Part shown: piece after piece, positions 9,059 through 17,646 of the stretch
How the letters are laid out: every line of letters begins with the position of its first letter
Numbering within the stretch: the stretch's first letter is position 1
NCBI GenBank assembly: GCA_900555035.1
Contig: USJX01000009.1
Span: 1 to 57,346, forward strand
Length of the DNA: 57,346 nt
Source of the DNA: an uncultured Prevotella sp.
GTDB lineage: Bacteria; Bacteroidota; Bacteroidia; Bacteroidales; Bacteroidaceae
Reading direction: 5' to 3'
Made by a program: the position numbers and the translations under genes
Notes under the pieces: generated by a model
Seen by the model: only the letters and a program-made list of their open reading frames with translations
The model's database searches: none
What the model was told of the DNA's origin: nothing

Positions 9059-9113
9059 TCTTTCTTTCTCTCCCTAGATAGAGAGGATTCTGCAGTCTCC
9101 TATATATATAATA

Positions 9114-9785
9114 ATGTATAAGATTAAGAATTTCATAGTAATAGGCGCATTTCTGTCCTTGGTCTTGGCAGCATGTCAGGATCCGGTAGAGCATACTGCG
9201 CCTGCTATTTATGCCAAGGACTCGGTGGCTATGATGACTTCCTATGGTGTGAATACGCTCATCAGCGATTCGGGAGTCATTAAATATCGCATCGTGACGG
9301 AACGCTGGGAGGTGAATACCAACCGCAATCCGTCCAGATGGATTTTCGACAAGGGTATATTGCTCGAACAGTTTGACGAGAAGTTCCATATCAATAGCTA
9401 TATCCAGTGTGATACTGCCTATTACTTTGACCAGCAGCGGGTCTGGAAGTTGTATGGACGTGTGCGCATCCTGACCAAGGATGGCCTTCGCTTCACCAGC
9501 GAGCAGCTTACTTGGGATGAGAACAAGCACGAATTGTCTAGCAATGTGTTCAGTAAACTTGTTACACCAGAGCGTACCCTTCAGGGTTCACATTTCTGGA
9601 GTGACGAGAAGATGACCCGTTATTTTGTAAGTAATACCAAGGGTAGTTTCGTGAAGGAAGACTTTGGTGGAGGCAGTAGCGAGGGTGGTGCATCTTCTGC
9701 ATCGTCTTCTGATTCTACGGCAGCGCCAATCCGTCAGCAGGCTACTCCTCAAAGAGCTAATACGACTATCCCTATCATGCACTGA
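9114..9785 (+). CDS. lptC: LPS export protein LptC
   Basis: The product is a predicted lipoprotein or membrane-anchored periplasmic protein of 223 residues. A lipobox-like LAAC has Cys at position 21. An LptC/OstA-type beta-jellyroll follows, with features such as YGVNTLISDSGVIKYRI, KGILLEQFDEKF and DGLRFTSEQLTWDENKHELSS. LptC carries LPS from the LptB2FG transporter to the LptA bridge. The C-terminal ~40 residues are a low-complexity Gly/Ser/Ala tail, typical of Bacteroidetes versions. It lies 55 bases after the barrel gene and 59 before the CorC-like gene. A hairpin with arms CCCTATCA and TGATAGGG spans its stop codon (9770-9790). Confidence 0.88.
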   Translation: MYKIKNFIVIGAFLSLVLAACQDPVEHTAPAIYAKDSVAMMTSYGVNTLISDSGVIKYRIVTERWEVNTNRNPSRWIFDKGILLEQFDEKFHINSYIQCDTAYYFDQQRVWKLYGRVRILTKDGLRFTSEQLTWDENKHELSSNVFSKLVTPERTLQGSHFWSDEKMTRYFVSNTKGSFVKEDFGGGSSEGGASSASSSDSTAAPIRQQATPQRANTTIPIMH

Positions 9786-9790
9786 TAGGG
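9770..9790 (+). other. Hairpin spanning the lptC stop codon
   Basis: CCCTATCA (9770-9777) pairs with TGATAGGG (9783-9790), with the TGA stop inside the right arm. Only a loose T-rich stretch follows, so it could be an attenuator, an RNA-stability element or a weak terminator. Confidence 0.4.
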
Positions 9791-9844
9791 GTGGTCGTCT
9801 GTTTGTTTATAGATAATATTCTGAGTTCTAATTGATTAATTATC

Positions 9845-11113
9845 ATGGAAGAAGTTGATATAAGTCTGATTGTCGGCATCCTCATCACGATGGTGTTCTC
9901 TGCTTTCTTCAGCGGAATGGAGATAGCCTTCGTTTCCTCTAACCGTATGTTGGCGGAGATGGATAAGGAGAAGAACGGACTTTGCCAGCGACTCTTGTCG
10001 CAGTTTTATGATCATCCGAACGGATTCGTGAGTACCATGCTGGTGGGTAATAATATCGCCCTTGTTGTATATGGTATCCTGTTTGCCCGTTTGTTTGATA
10101 ATACCCTTTTTGCGGGTTTGGATGATGGGGGTAGGGTTACTGCCGATACCATTTTATCTACGCTCGTTGTATTGTTTACCGGCGAGTTTCTGCCTAAGAC
10201 TTTGTTCAAGGCGAACCCTAACCGACTGTTGACCATCTTCAGTCCGATAGCCTATTTGTGCTACGTCATCTTGTGGCCTATCAGCAAGTTCAGTACTTTC
10301 CTGAGTAAGTGTCTGCTCCGTCTGGTGGGTATGAAGATGGAGACAGAAGAGGGCGATGAAGGATTTTCGAAGGTGGATTTGGATTATCTGGTACAGTCGA
10401 GCATTGATAATGCCACCAATGATGACGAGATTAACGATGAGGTGAAGATTTTCCAGAATGCCTTGGATTTCTCAGATACCAAGGTGCGCGACTGTATGGT
10501 TCCTAGAACCGAGATACAGGCGGTGGAGATGGAAACGTCATTGGAGGATCTGCGCCAGAAATTCATCGAGAGCGGTAATTCCAAGATTATCGTTTATGAA
10601 GAGGATATCGACCACATTGTGGGATACATCCACAGTTCTGAACTTTTCCATAATCCGAAGAGATGGCAGGATCATATCCGAACCATGCCTTTCGTGCCGG
10701 AAACCATGCAGGCTCAGAAACTGATGCAGACTTTCCTGCAGCAGAAGAAGTCGCTGGGTGTTGTGGTGGATGAGTTTGGCGGAACCAGCGGCTTGGTCAG
10801 TCTCGAAGATATTGTGGAGGAAATCTTTGGTGACATCGAGGACGAACACGATTCTGCAAAGTATGTAGCCAAGAAGACCGATGATGGCGATTATCTCTTG
10901 TCGGCCCGATTAGAGATAGACAAGATAAACGATATGTTCGGCTTGGAGCTTCCTGAAAGCGATGAGTATATGACTTTGGGCGGTTTGATATTGCATGAAT
11001 ATCAGAGTTTCCCAAAGCTGAATGAAGTGATTAAAATTGACAACTTTGAGTTCAAGATTATCAAGTCAACATCGCGTAAGATAGAGCTTGTGAAACTCCA
11101 CATCATCAAATAG
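9845..11113 (+). CDS. CNNM/CorC (HlyC) family membrane protein with CBS domains
   Basis: This 422-residue inner-membrane protein has an N-terminal DUF21/CNNM domain of about four helices (residues ~5-170, including FSGMEIAFVSSNR and GEFLPKTLFKANP). A CBS pair follows (~205-330, VRDCMVPRTEIQAVEM, GFSLEDIVEEIFGDI-type segment at GLVSLEDIVEEIFGD), then a C-terminal CorC_HlyC transporter-associated domain. Families of this architecture act in Mg2+ or other cation efflux. In Bacteroidetes the lptC-CorC-ppiD order is common, and the gliding gene gldE belongs to the same family, so the exact substrate is open. It starts at ATG 9845, and a strong terminator follows at 11124-11185. Confidence 0.85.
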   Translation: MEEVDISLIVGILITMVFSAFFSGMEIAFVSSNRMLAEMDKEKNGLCQRLLSQFYDHPNGFVSTMLVGNNIALVVYGILFARLFDNTLFAGLDDGGRVTADTILSTLVVLFTGEFLPKTLFKANPNRLLTIFSPIAYLCYVILWPISKFSTFLSKCLLRLVGMKMETEEGDEGFSKVDLDYLVQSSIDNATNDDEINDEVKIFQNALDFSDTKVRDCMVPRTEIQAVEMETSLEDLRQKFIESGNSKIIVYEEDIDHIVGYIHSSELFHNPKRWQDHIRTMPFVPETMQAQKLMQTFLQQKKSLGVVVDEFGGTSGLVSLEDIVEEIFGDIEDEHDSAKYVAKKTDDGDYLLSARLEIDKINDMFGLELPESDEYMTLGGLILHEYQSFPKLNEVIKIDNFEFKIIKSTSRKIELVKLHIIK

Positions 11114-11123
11114 TTGAGTGAGG

Positions 11124-11185
11124 AAAGGGAATTTTTCGACTTTTTTGGGTTCTTAGCCAAAAAAGATACCGAAAAATTCCCTTTT
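11124..11185 (+). terminator. Strong intrinsic terminator after the CorC-like gene
   Basis: Arms AAAGGGAATTTTTCG (11124-11138) with CTTTTTTGG (11140-11148) pair with CCAAAAAAG (11157-11165) and CGAAAAATTCCCTTTT (11170-11185), about 24 bp in total. It separates the barrel-lptC-corC run from ppiD. Confidence 0.75.
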
Positions 11186-11200
11186 CTCGTATAATTTTTG

Positions 11201-11208
11201 TATTTTTG
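11201..11208 (+). promoter_or_regulatory. Putative -7 promoter box of ppiD
   Basis: TATTTTTG matches TAnnTTTG and lies about 80 bases ahead of the ppiD start, immediately after the upstream terminator. No good -33 TTTG is visible at the expected spacing. Confidence 0.45.
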
Positions 11209-11287
11209 CAGACAATTGGCTACTCGCTGCAAAAGTAGTTATATACAAACATAGAAAAAATAAAATAATAATAATAATTAAAACGTA

Positions 11288-13441
11288 ATGGCAGCATTAG
11301 GAACAATTAGAAAAAGAGGCGTGATACTGGTTTGTATCATCAGTTTCGGCCTTTTCGCCTTCATTGCCGAGGAAGCTTTCCGCTCTTGCGATTCTGCAAA
11401 GAACAATGAGCGCCAGCAGATTGGTGAGGTATATGGCGAGAAAATCAGCGTGCAGGATTTCCAGAAGCTCGTTGATGAGTACACAGAGGTTGCAAAAATG
11501 CAACTTAGTAAAGAAAATCTCGATGAAGCAGAGATGAATCAGGTAAAGGACATGGTATGGAATTCATACGTGCAGAACCAGATTATTGCAGAGGAAGCTA
11601 GTAAATTGGGGCTTACTGTTACTGATGGTGAGCTTAAGGATATTTTAAAAACTGGCACAAATCCAATGCTTCTGCAAATTAATCTTTTTAAAAATCCTCA
11701 GACTGGTCGCTTCGATTCTTCTGAATTGCAGAAGTTCTTGGCTGAGTATAATGCTCAAAAGGCTAACCCTTCTGCTAATCCTCAGCTGTTGGATCAGTAC
11801 ACCAAGATTTTCAACTATTGGTCATTCATCGAGAAGACACTCCGCCAGCAGACATTGGCCCAGAAGTATCAGTCTCTCTTGGCTCACTGCTTCCTCTCAA
11901 ACCCAGTAGAGGCTAAGATGGCATTCAAGGAGGAGAACGAAGAGAGCCAGATTCAGTTGGCTGCTTTCCCTTACTCTGATATCCAGGACGACAAGGTGAA
12001 GGTTGAGGAGAGTGATTTGAAGGCTAAGTATGAGGAACTCAAGGCTCGCTTCAAGCAGCCAGTGGAGAGCCGCGACATCAAGTATGTTGATGTCGAGGTG
12101 AAGGCTTCTCAGGCAGACCGTGCTGCCATCAACAAGGAGTTTGCCGGTTACAAGACTCAGCTTGCTGCGGCTGCAGATCCTGCAGAGCTCGTTCGCAAGT
12201 CGGCTTCTTCTGTTGCTTACTTGGGTATCCCAGTTAGCAAGGATGCTTTCCCACGTGACATCGCTGCCGACATCGATTCTCTGGCTGTAGGCGCTACTTC
12301 TGCAGTGAAGGTGAATGCTGCTGATAATACATTGAACATCGTGAAGCTCATCAGCAAGCAGCAGTTGCCAGACTCTATCCAGTATCGTGTAATCCAGGTG
12401 GCTGCCGCTTCACAGGCTGAGGCTAAGACTAAGGCAGACTCTATCCATGGTGCTCTCGCTGCTGGTGCAGACTTCGAGGCTATTGCCAAGAAGTATGGTC
12501 AGACCGGTGAGAAGGCTTGGATGACAACCAAGCAGTATGAGTCTGCTCAGACCTTGGATAAGGACAACAAGACCTTCATCAACACATTGAACACAGCTTC
12601 AGTGAATGCATTGAACCAGATTCAGTTGGGTCAGGGTTATGTCATCCTCCAGGTTTGCGACCGCAAGGCTATGGTTGATAAGTATGTGGCTGCAGTTATC
12701 AAGAAGGAGATTCAGTTCTCTAACGATACCTACCGCACAGCTTACAACAAGTTCTCTAGCTTCGTAAGTGCTAATCCTAAGGCTGAGGACCTCTTGAAGA
12801 ATGCCGAGAAGAATGGTTATCGTGTACAGGAGTTGAAGGATGTAACTACAGCTACTCACTATGTTGCTAACATCCATTCTACCCGTGATGCTTTGAAGTG
12901 GATCTTCGATACCAAGGAGGGTGAGATTTCTCCAATGTATGAGTGTGGTGACAACAACCACCTGTTGGTAGTTGTATTGGATAAGATTCATCGCATCGGT
13001 TTCCGCGACTTGAGCGATTCTCAGGTAAAGGAAATGGTAAAGGCTGAGGTTATCAAGGATAAGAAGGCTGAACAGATCATGGCTAAGGTGGCTGGTGTGA
13101 AGAGCATTGCTGCTGCTAAGGCTAAGGGTGGTAAGGTTTCTTCTGTTAATCAGATTACTTTCGCTGCTCCTACCTTCGTTGCTGCTACTGGTGCTAGCGA
13201 GCCTGCTCTCTCTGGTGCTGTTTCTGCAACCAAGAAGGGTGCTTTCGCTGCTCACGCAGTAAAGGGTAACGCTGGTGTTTATCTCTTCCAGGTTACTAAC
13301 AAGACCAATCGTCCTGTTAAGTTCGATGAGAAGGCTTACGAGCAGAAGTGCCGTCAGAAGGCTATGCAGTATGCCGGTAACTTCATGAACGAGCTTTACC
13401 AGAAGGCTCATGTAGTGGACAACCGCTACTTGTTCTTCTAA
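11288..13441 (+). CDS. ppiD: Membrane-anchored peptidylprolyl isomerase/chaperone PpiD
   Basis: PpiD is a periplasmic foldase anchored in the inner membrane beside the Sec translocon. The 717-residue protein has one N-terminal transmembrane helix (residues ~12-28, GVILVCIISFGLFAFIA). A SurA-type N-terminal chaperone domain follows, with the IGEVYGEKISVQDFQKLVDEY motif common to Bacteroidetes PpiD proteins. Two parvulin-like regions make up the rest (one includes QYRVIQVAAASQAEAKTKAD and ADFEAIAKKYGQTG). It starts at ATG 11288. It appears to be a single-gene unit with a promoter after the upstream terminator and a bidirectional terminator 30 bases after its stop. Confidence 0.92.
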   Translation: MAALGTIRKRGVILVCIISFGLFAFIAEEAFRSCDSAKNNERQQIGEVYGEKISVQDFQKLVDEYTEVAKMQLSKENLDEAEMNQVKDMVWNSYVQNQIIAEEASKLGLTVTDGELKDILKTGTNPMLLQINLFKNPQTGRFDSSELQKFLAEYNAQKANPSANPQLLDQYTKIFNYWSFIEKTLRQQTLAQKYQSLLAHCFLSNPVEAKMAFKEENEESQIQLAAFPYSDIQDDKVKVEESDLKAKYEELKARFKQPVESRDIKYVDVEVKASQADRAAINKEFAGYKTQLAAAADPAELVRKSASSVAYLGIPVSKDAFPRDIAADIDSLAVGATSAVKVNAADNTLNIVKLISKQQLPDSIQYRVIQVAAASQAEAKTKADSIHGALAAGADFEAIAKKYGQTGEKAWMTTKQYESAQTLDKDNKTFINTLNTASVNALNQIQLGQGYVILQVCDRKAMVDKYVAAVIKKEIQFSNDTYRTAYNKFSSFVSANPKAEDLLKNAEKNGYRVQELKDVTTATHYVANIHSTRDALKWIFDTKEGEISPMYECGDNNHLLVVVLDKIHRIGFRDLSDSQVKEMVKAEVIKDKKAEQIMAKVAGVKSIAAAKAKGGKVSSVNQITFAAPTFVAATGASEPALSGAVSATKKGAFAAHAVKGNAGVYLFQVTNKTNRPVKFDEKAYEQKCRQKAMQYAGNFMNELYQKAHVVDNRYLFF

Positions 13442-13471
13442 TCAGATTAGAATATTCAAATTAAACACAAT

Positions 13472-13509
13472 AAAAAAGGTGTATTGCCATTGAGCAATAC
13501 ACCTTTTTT
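13472..13509. terminator. Bidirectional terminator between ppiD and the HAD phosphatase gene
   Basis: AAAAAAGGTGTATTGC (13472-13487) pairs with GCAATACACCTTTTTT across a short loop. A-tract and T-tract flank the stem, so it can terminate ppiD (plus) and the convergent HAD gene (minus). Confidence 0.88.
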
Positions 13510-13523
13510 ATTGAAATATCTTT

Positions 13524-13952
13524 TTATCCGCGGCTCCACCAATGTTTTTTCTTTGGGGCCTCCTGTACCTCGCCCATCTGCTGCTTCAGAATCTGACGGT
13601 AACTGGTGTGGTTGGTGATGATTTGGTAAATCTCACCCCAATCAGGTAAACCGCCTATGCCACGGTCGTCGATGAACCAGTCGGCTTTCAGCTTGCGTGA
13701 GAAGTGGTTGTTGTTCTCCAGGCTTTCCTCTGGATAATCCTTGTTTACTGCCCAGAACTCTACGCCCCGCTCTCTGCACCATTCCACAGCCTCGTCAAGG
13801 AGTTTGCCTTCACGTACACTCCAGAGAATCAGCTTATGATGGTCTCTAATCAGCATTTTTAAAGTCTCTGTGGCGAATGGTAACTCTGTACCAATCTTTG
13901 GATACTCGTGGGTTACGATGGTACCATCAAAATCTACTGCTATTGTTGCCAT
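13524..13952 (-). CDS. HAD-superfamily hydrolase (BT0820-like)
   Basis: This small cytosolic HAD protein of 142 residues starts MATIAVDFDGTIV, with the catalytic DxD (Asp7, Asp9). LILWSVREGKLLDEA carries the motif II region, and DWFIDDRGIGG the acidic metal-binding motif IV. There is no cap domain of appreciable size. It resembles the small Bacteroides HAD proteins of the BT0820 type, whose natural substrate I cannot name. A basic, Trp-rich tail ends the protein (KKKHWWSRG). The gene starts at ATG 13950-13952 and is separated from the upstream kinase gene by a terminator. Confidence 0.85.
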   Translation of the reverse strand: MATIAVDFDGTIVTHEYPKIGTELPFATETLKMLIRDHHKLILWSVREGKLLDEAVEWCRERGVEFWAVNKDYPEESLENNNHFSRKLKADWFIDDRGIGGLPDWGEIYQIITNHTSYRQILKQQMGEVQEAPKKKHWWSRG

Positions 13953-13976
13953 ATTTTTTTCTTATTGGTATAATCT

Positions 13977-14010
13977 AAAAGAGTCTTCCTATATGAATAG
14001 AAAGACTCTT
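13977..14010 (-). terminator. Terminator of the exopolysaccharide operon
   Basis: On the minus strand AAGAGTCTTTCTAT pairs with ATAGGAAGACTCTT around a TCAT loop, a 14-bp stem with one wobble, followed by a short T run. A second hairpin, AAAGAACC/GGTTCTTT (14021-14038), precedes it directly after the wzc stop. Confidence 0.7.
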
Positions 14011-14042
14011 CTTCTGTTGTAAAGAACCAAGGTTCTTTTCTT

Positions 14043-16604
14043 TTATTTCTTGATACTATTGTCGTTTGCAATGCCGTAGTGGCTGTTGCTGTAGTTACCA
14101 TAGCTTCCATACTGACCATAGGTGCCGTACTTGCCGTATTTTCCATACTTTCCATACTTGCCGTAGCCTCCGTATGAGCCATAGTTGCCGTACTTACCGT
14201 ACTTGCCGTATTTACCCACTCCGTAGTAGAAGCTGTGCTTCTTCTGAGAGAGGTCGATGGCGTTGAGAACGATACACATGTTAGGCAACTTCTTCTCGGC
14301 ATTCAAACCGTTGATCATGCCAAAGCTTGCCTTCGGAGTATAGTCTGCACGGCAAACATATACACAGAGGTCTGCCAAACGACCGAGCTGCAAACTATCG
14401 TTTACCAATCCTACAGGCGCTGTATCGAGGATTACGTAATCGTAATGTTCCTTCAACTGGTTGATGATATCATCGAGACTTGCTCGAGTAACCAACTCAC
14501 CTGGGTTTGGAGGTACAGGACCAGCCATCAAGAGGTCGAGGTTGTTGTTGACACCAGATGAAATAGTCTGCTTCTGGATATCCTCCCAAGTGTTCTGATC
14601 GTTTATAATCAGGTTGGTGATACCGATGTGGTGGTTGTTGATGCCGAACAACTCAGCCAGACGAGGCTTACGGATATCAAGACCTACCATGACAACCTTC
14701 TTGCCCAGCAAGGCGATAGAAATAGCAACGTTTGATGCCACGAATGTCTTACCCTCACCAGATGTAGAAGAGGTAAACATGATGACTCTCTCGTCTTTCT
14801 TGAGCATAAACTGCAAATTGGTACGCAAGCCACGGAAGATTTCCTCCATCAGGTTGTTCTTGTTCTGGTGAACCACGATATCGGCCTTTCCTTCCTTCTT
14901 GGCAGCATCACTAGCCATAGGGATATCTGCGATAACAGGGATAGGAGTGAGCTTGACTACGTCTTCGTGACCCTCAATCTTGTACTTGAAGAACTCGATG
15001 AGGAAGAGGATGCCGGCAGGAATAGCCAAACCGAGTACGAAGGCGATGAGCATGACGATAGAACTCTTAGGACTAACCTTGCCCACGAACGAAGGAGCAT
15101 CGATAATCTTACCCTTGTCGGCTGTAGCAGCCAAAGAGATAGAGTTTTCCTCACGCTTCTCCAAAAGCATCAGGTAAAGACCAGACTTCACCTCCTGCTG
15201 ACGGCCAATCTGTGTCAATACACGCTCCTGCTCAGGAGAGTTGCCAATCTGGTTGTTGTACTGACCGGCCTGTGCAGCGATGCTGTTGCGCTGAATCTCC
15301 ATTCCGAGCTTAGCCTGACGCATGGCTCTCTTGATAGAATTAACGAGGTCGTCCAACTGTGCTGTCAATGGAGTTACAGTAGGAGAGTTCTCGCTGGCTG
15401 AGTGCAACAGCTGGTTACGGTTCAACGCAATTTTGTTGTACTCGTTGATGAGGGCTGTAGAACTCTCGTCGGTCAAACCTACGTTAGATGGAATTGGCTG
15501 ATATTTGTTTCCTGGCTCGTTCATATACTTGCCAAGTTCCTTGAGCAATTCCACCTGGGTATTAGCCTCCTGGAGTTTCTGAGCATAAGTATCTGCATTG
15601 GCAATGGCTGCTGTAGCATTCAGCTTCAACTCAACCATCTTGTTGCGCTTCTTGTAGCTTTCCAACTGGCCTTCTGTGCTGCCCAACTCTGCGTTGATCT
15701 TCTCCAGACGGCTGTTGATAAACTGCTCTGTGCGATAAGCAATCTCGTTCTTGTCGTAGTTCGCCTGGCGGTTATATACCTTGACGAGGGTATGCAGATA
15801 GTCAAGACCACGCTGAGGGTCCTGATCGTTCAACACCAACTGTGCGATAGTTGTTGTCTTTGAAGTCTGGCTAACCGTCAGATTGGCTGTATAGGCGTTG
15901 GCAACCTGTTCTGGCGAGTTGATCACCACTTTCAGTTCATCTCCATCCTCCATCTTGTATCTCTTGTTAGGAGTGAAGTAGATATTTCCGATGCGGGTGT
16001 TGATGGTAGCAGGGAGCTTTGCCAATGTCTTCTCGATGGTTGTTGGTTCCTTCTCGAAAGAGAAGGCATCGATAGGCGCAAAGTATTTACCCTTTACATG
16101 ATACTGGTTGCCGTTTCTTGTAATGTTGAGCGTGATAGGTGCATTCAACTTCTTGAGACTCTTCTGGTCCACGTCAACGTTGATTTCCTGCTCCTTGTAC
16201 ACCAATGAAGATCTGAATGTGCCCTTGTGATAGTAGCTTACATAAATCTTCATGTCGGTTACAGCCTGCAACGCCATGTCGTGTGCTCCGATGATCTCGA
16301 TCTCGTTGTCGATACCATTAGAGTTTGTCATGAATCCCAAGTTGGCAGCATTCTGAATCATGCTGTTCATGCCTCCTCTGCTCTTGTTCTGGTCATCATC
16401 CTTGATGAGTACCTTCGTAGTAGTCTGGAAAGAAGGAGTCTTATACTTCAAGTACATGTAACCTAATCCGAGACATACAATCAGAGAGAGAACAAACCAT
16501 TTCCAGTTAAGGATGACTGTGGAATAAATCAGCTGAAAGTCAATAGCTGACTTTTCCTCTTGTTCCTGAATACCATCCATTCCTAAGTTTTTGTTTTCTT
16601 CCAT
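14043..16604 (-). CDS. Wzc-type polysaccharide copolymerase / tyrosine autokinase
   Basis: This inner-membrane chain-length regulator for capsule or exopolysaccharide export is fused to a cytoplasmic BY-kinase (853 residues). A Wzz domain follows the first helix (residues ~38-57, WKWFVLSLIVCLGLGYMYL). There is a long periplasmic coiled-coil/GNVR region, then a second helix near 515-537. The kinase has Walker A STSGEGKT (~611), Walker A' VGLDIRKPRL and Walker B YVILDTAPVGLVND. The C-terminal tail from ~788 is extraordinary: 17 tyrosines in about 65 residues, mostly as 14 consecutive XYG triplets. Autophosphorylation of a C-terminal Tyr cluster by a neighbouring subunit controls Wzc oligomers in other bacteria. 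It follows rfbA by 61 bases; ATG is at 16602-16604. Confidence 0.95.
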   Translation of the reverse strand: MEENKNLGMDGIQEQEEKSAIDFQLIYSTVILNWKWFVLSLIVCLGLGYMYLKYKTPSFQTTTKVLIKDDDQNKSRGGMNSMIQNAANLGFMTNSNGIDNEIEIIGAHDMALQAVTDMKIYVSYYHKGTFRSSLVYKEQEINVDVDQKSLKKLNAPITLNITRNGNQYHVKGKYFAPIDAFSFEKEPTTIEKTLAKLPATINTRIGNIYFTPNKRYKMEDGDELKVVINSPEQVANAYTANLTVSQTSKTTTIAQLVLNDQDPQRGLDYLHTLVKVYNRQANYDKNEIAYRTEQFINSRLEKINAELGSTEGQLESYKKRNKMVELKLNATAAIANADTYAQKLQEANTQVELLKELGKYMNEPGNKYQPIPSNVGLTDESSTALINEYNKIALNRNQLLHSASENSPTVTPLTAQLDDLVNSIKRAMRQAKLGMEIQRNSIAAQAGQYNNQIGNSPEQERVLTQIGRQQEVKSGLYLMLLEKREENSISLAATADKGKIIDAPSFVGKVSPKSSIVMLIAFVLGLAIPAGILFLIEFFKYKIEGHEDVVKLTPIPVIADIPMASDAAKKEGKADIVVHQNKNNLMEEIFRGLRTNLQFMLKKDERVIMFTSSTSGEGKTFVASNVAISIALLGKKVVMVGLDIRKPRLAELFGINNHHIGITNLIINDQNTWEDIQKQTISSGVNNNLDLLMAGPVPPNPGELVTRASLDDIINQLKEHYDYVILDTAPVGLVNDSLQLGRLADLCVYVCRADYTPKASFGMINGLNAEKKLPNMCIVLNAIDLSQKKHSFYYGVGKYGKYGKYGNYGSYGGYGKYGKYGKYGKYGTYGQYGSYGNYSNSHYGIANDNSIKK
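14088..14213 (-). repeat. 9-bp tandem repeat coding (K/N/S/G/T/Q)-Tyr-Gly triplets
   Basis: Fourteen consecutive 9-base units encode Xaa-Tyr-Gly, or Tyr-Ser in the last unit, at the 3' end of the tyrosine kinase gene. Units such as KYG recur exactly enough for slippage or recombination to change the copy number in frame. Confidence 0.9.
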
Positions 16605-16665
16605 TATTTTGCTGTTGTATTATTTTGTTGAGCTTTATTAATCTATTTCTTTTCTCACTCAATAT

Positions 16666-17541
16666 TTATTTGCCTTCAGCCAAATCCTTCAGATACTGTC
16701 CGTATCCGTTCTTCAACATAGGTTTAGCCAGCTTCAGAAGTTCTTCCTTGCTGATCCAACCCTGCTTGTAGGCGATTTCCTCAAGACATGCCACCTTCAG
16801 TCCCTGTCTCTTTTCAATCACTTCGATGAAGGTACTGGCTTCCGACAGGCTGTCATGTGTACCCGTATCAAGCCATGCAAAACCTCTTTGCAGGGTTCTT
16901 ACCTTCAGAGTCTTCTCTGCCAGGTAGTGTTGGTTTACAGTGGTGATTTCCAACTCGCCACGTGGACTAGGCTTGATGTTCTTGGCTACCTCTACCACGC
17001 TGTTTGGATAGAAATAGAGTCCTACCACAGCGTAGTTGCTCTTTGGCTGGGCTGGCTTCTCTTCGATGCTGAGGCAGTTGCCCTCTTCGTCGAATTCAGC
17101 TACGCCATATCTCTCAGGATCGTTTACATAGTAGCCGAATACACTCGCCTGTCCCTGTTCGGCAGCCTTTACACTCTCATGGAGCAATCCGGTGAAGCCT
17201 GCGCCGTAGAAGATGTTGTCTCCCAATACCAGGCACACGTTGTCGTCGCCGATAAACTTTTCTCCGATGATGAAAGCCTGAGCCAATCCGTCTGGTGAAG
17301 GCTGCTCGGCATACTCAAAGTGTACACCCAACTCGCTTCCGTCGCCTAGCAATCGCTTGAAGCCTGGCAAATCGAATGGAGTAGAGATGATGAGAATGTC
17401 CTTGATACCTGCCAGCATCAATACAGATACTGGATAGTAAATCATTGGTTTGTCGAAGATAGGAATCAGCTGCTTGCTGATACCCTTGGTAATAGGATAC
17501 AATCTTGTACCTGAACCACCTGCTAAAACGATTCCTTTCAT
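16666..17541 (-). CDS. rfbA: Glucose-1-phosphate thymidylyltransferase RfbA
   Basis: RfbA makes dTDP-glucose from glucose-1-phosphate and dTTP, the first step to dTDP-rhamnose and related sugars. The chosen start, ATG at 17539-17541, gives MKGIVLAGGSGTRLYP, so the nucleotide-binding GGSGTR motif sits at its usual place and the protein is 291 residues, normal for the family. A longer in-frame start would add an unconserved basic N-terminus. Other expected motifs are DKPMIYYP, LGDNIFYG, EKPAQPKSNYAVVGLYFY and GFAWLDTGTHDSL. It lies between the phosphoglycosyltransferase (105 bases upstream) and the Wzc kinase. The other rfb genes are not in this window, so the rest of the pathway must be encoded elsewhere. 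Confidence 0.96.
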   Translation of the reverse strand: MKGIVLAGGSGTRLYPITKGISKQLIPIFDKPMIYYPVSVLMLAGIKDILIISTPFDLPGFKRLLGDGSELGVHFEYAEQPSPDGLAQAFIIGEKFIGDDNVCLVLGDNIFYGAGFTGLLHESVKAAEQGQASVFGYYVNDPERYGVAEFDEEGNCLSIEEKPAQPKSNYAVVGLYFYPNSVVEVAKNIKPSPRGELEITTVNQHYLAEKTLKVRTLQRGFAWLDTGTHDSLSEASTFIEVIEKRQGLKVACLEEIAYKQGWISKEELLKLAKPMLKNGYGQYLKDLAEGK

Positions 17542-17646
17542 ATCTTTTCTATTTTTATATATTCTTTTTATGTTTTTTGTTCTCATTTTGATGAATAAAG
17601 AAGCCCTATACCTTATTATATATAGGGAATCTTTATGCCTTGCACT

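Noticed and set aside
14088..14213. Short regular repeats resembling a small CRISPR array
   Set aside because: The 9-bp units are in frame within the kinase gene with no unique spacers; the same applies to the 12-bp repeats at 25050-25157.
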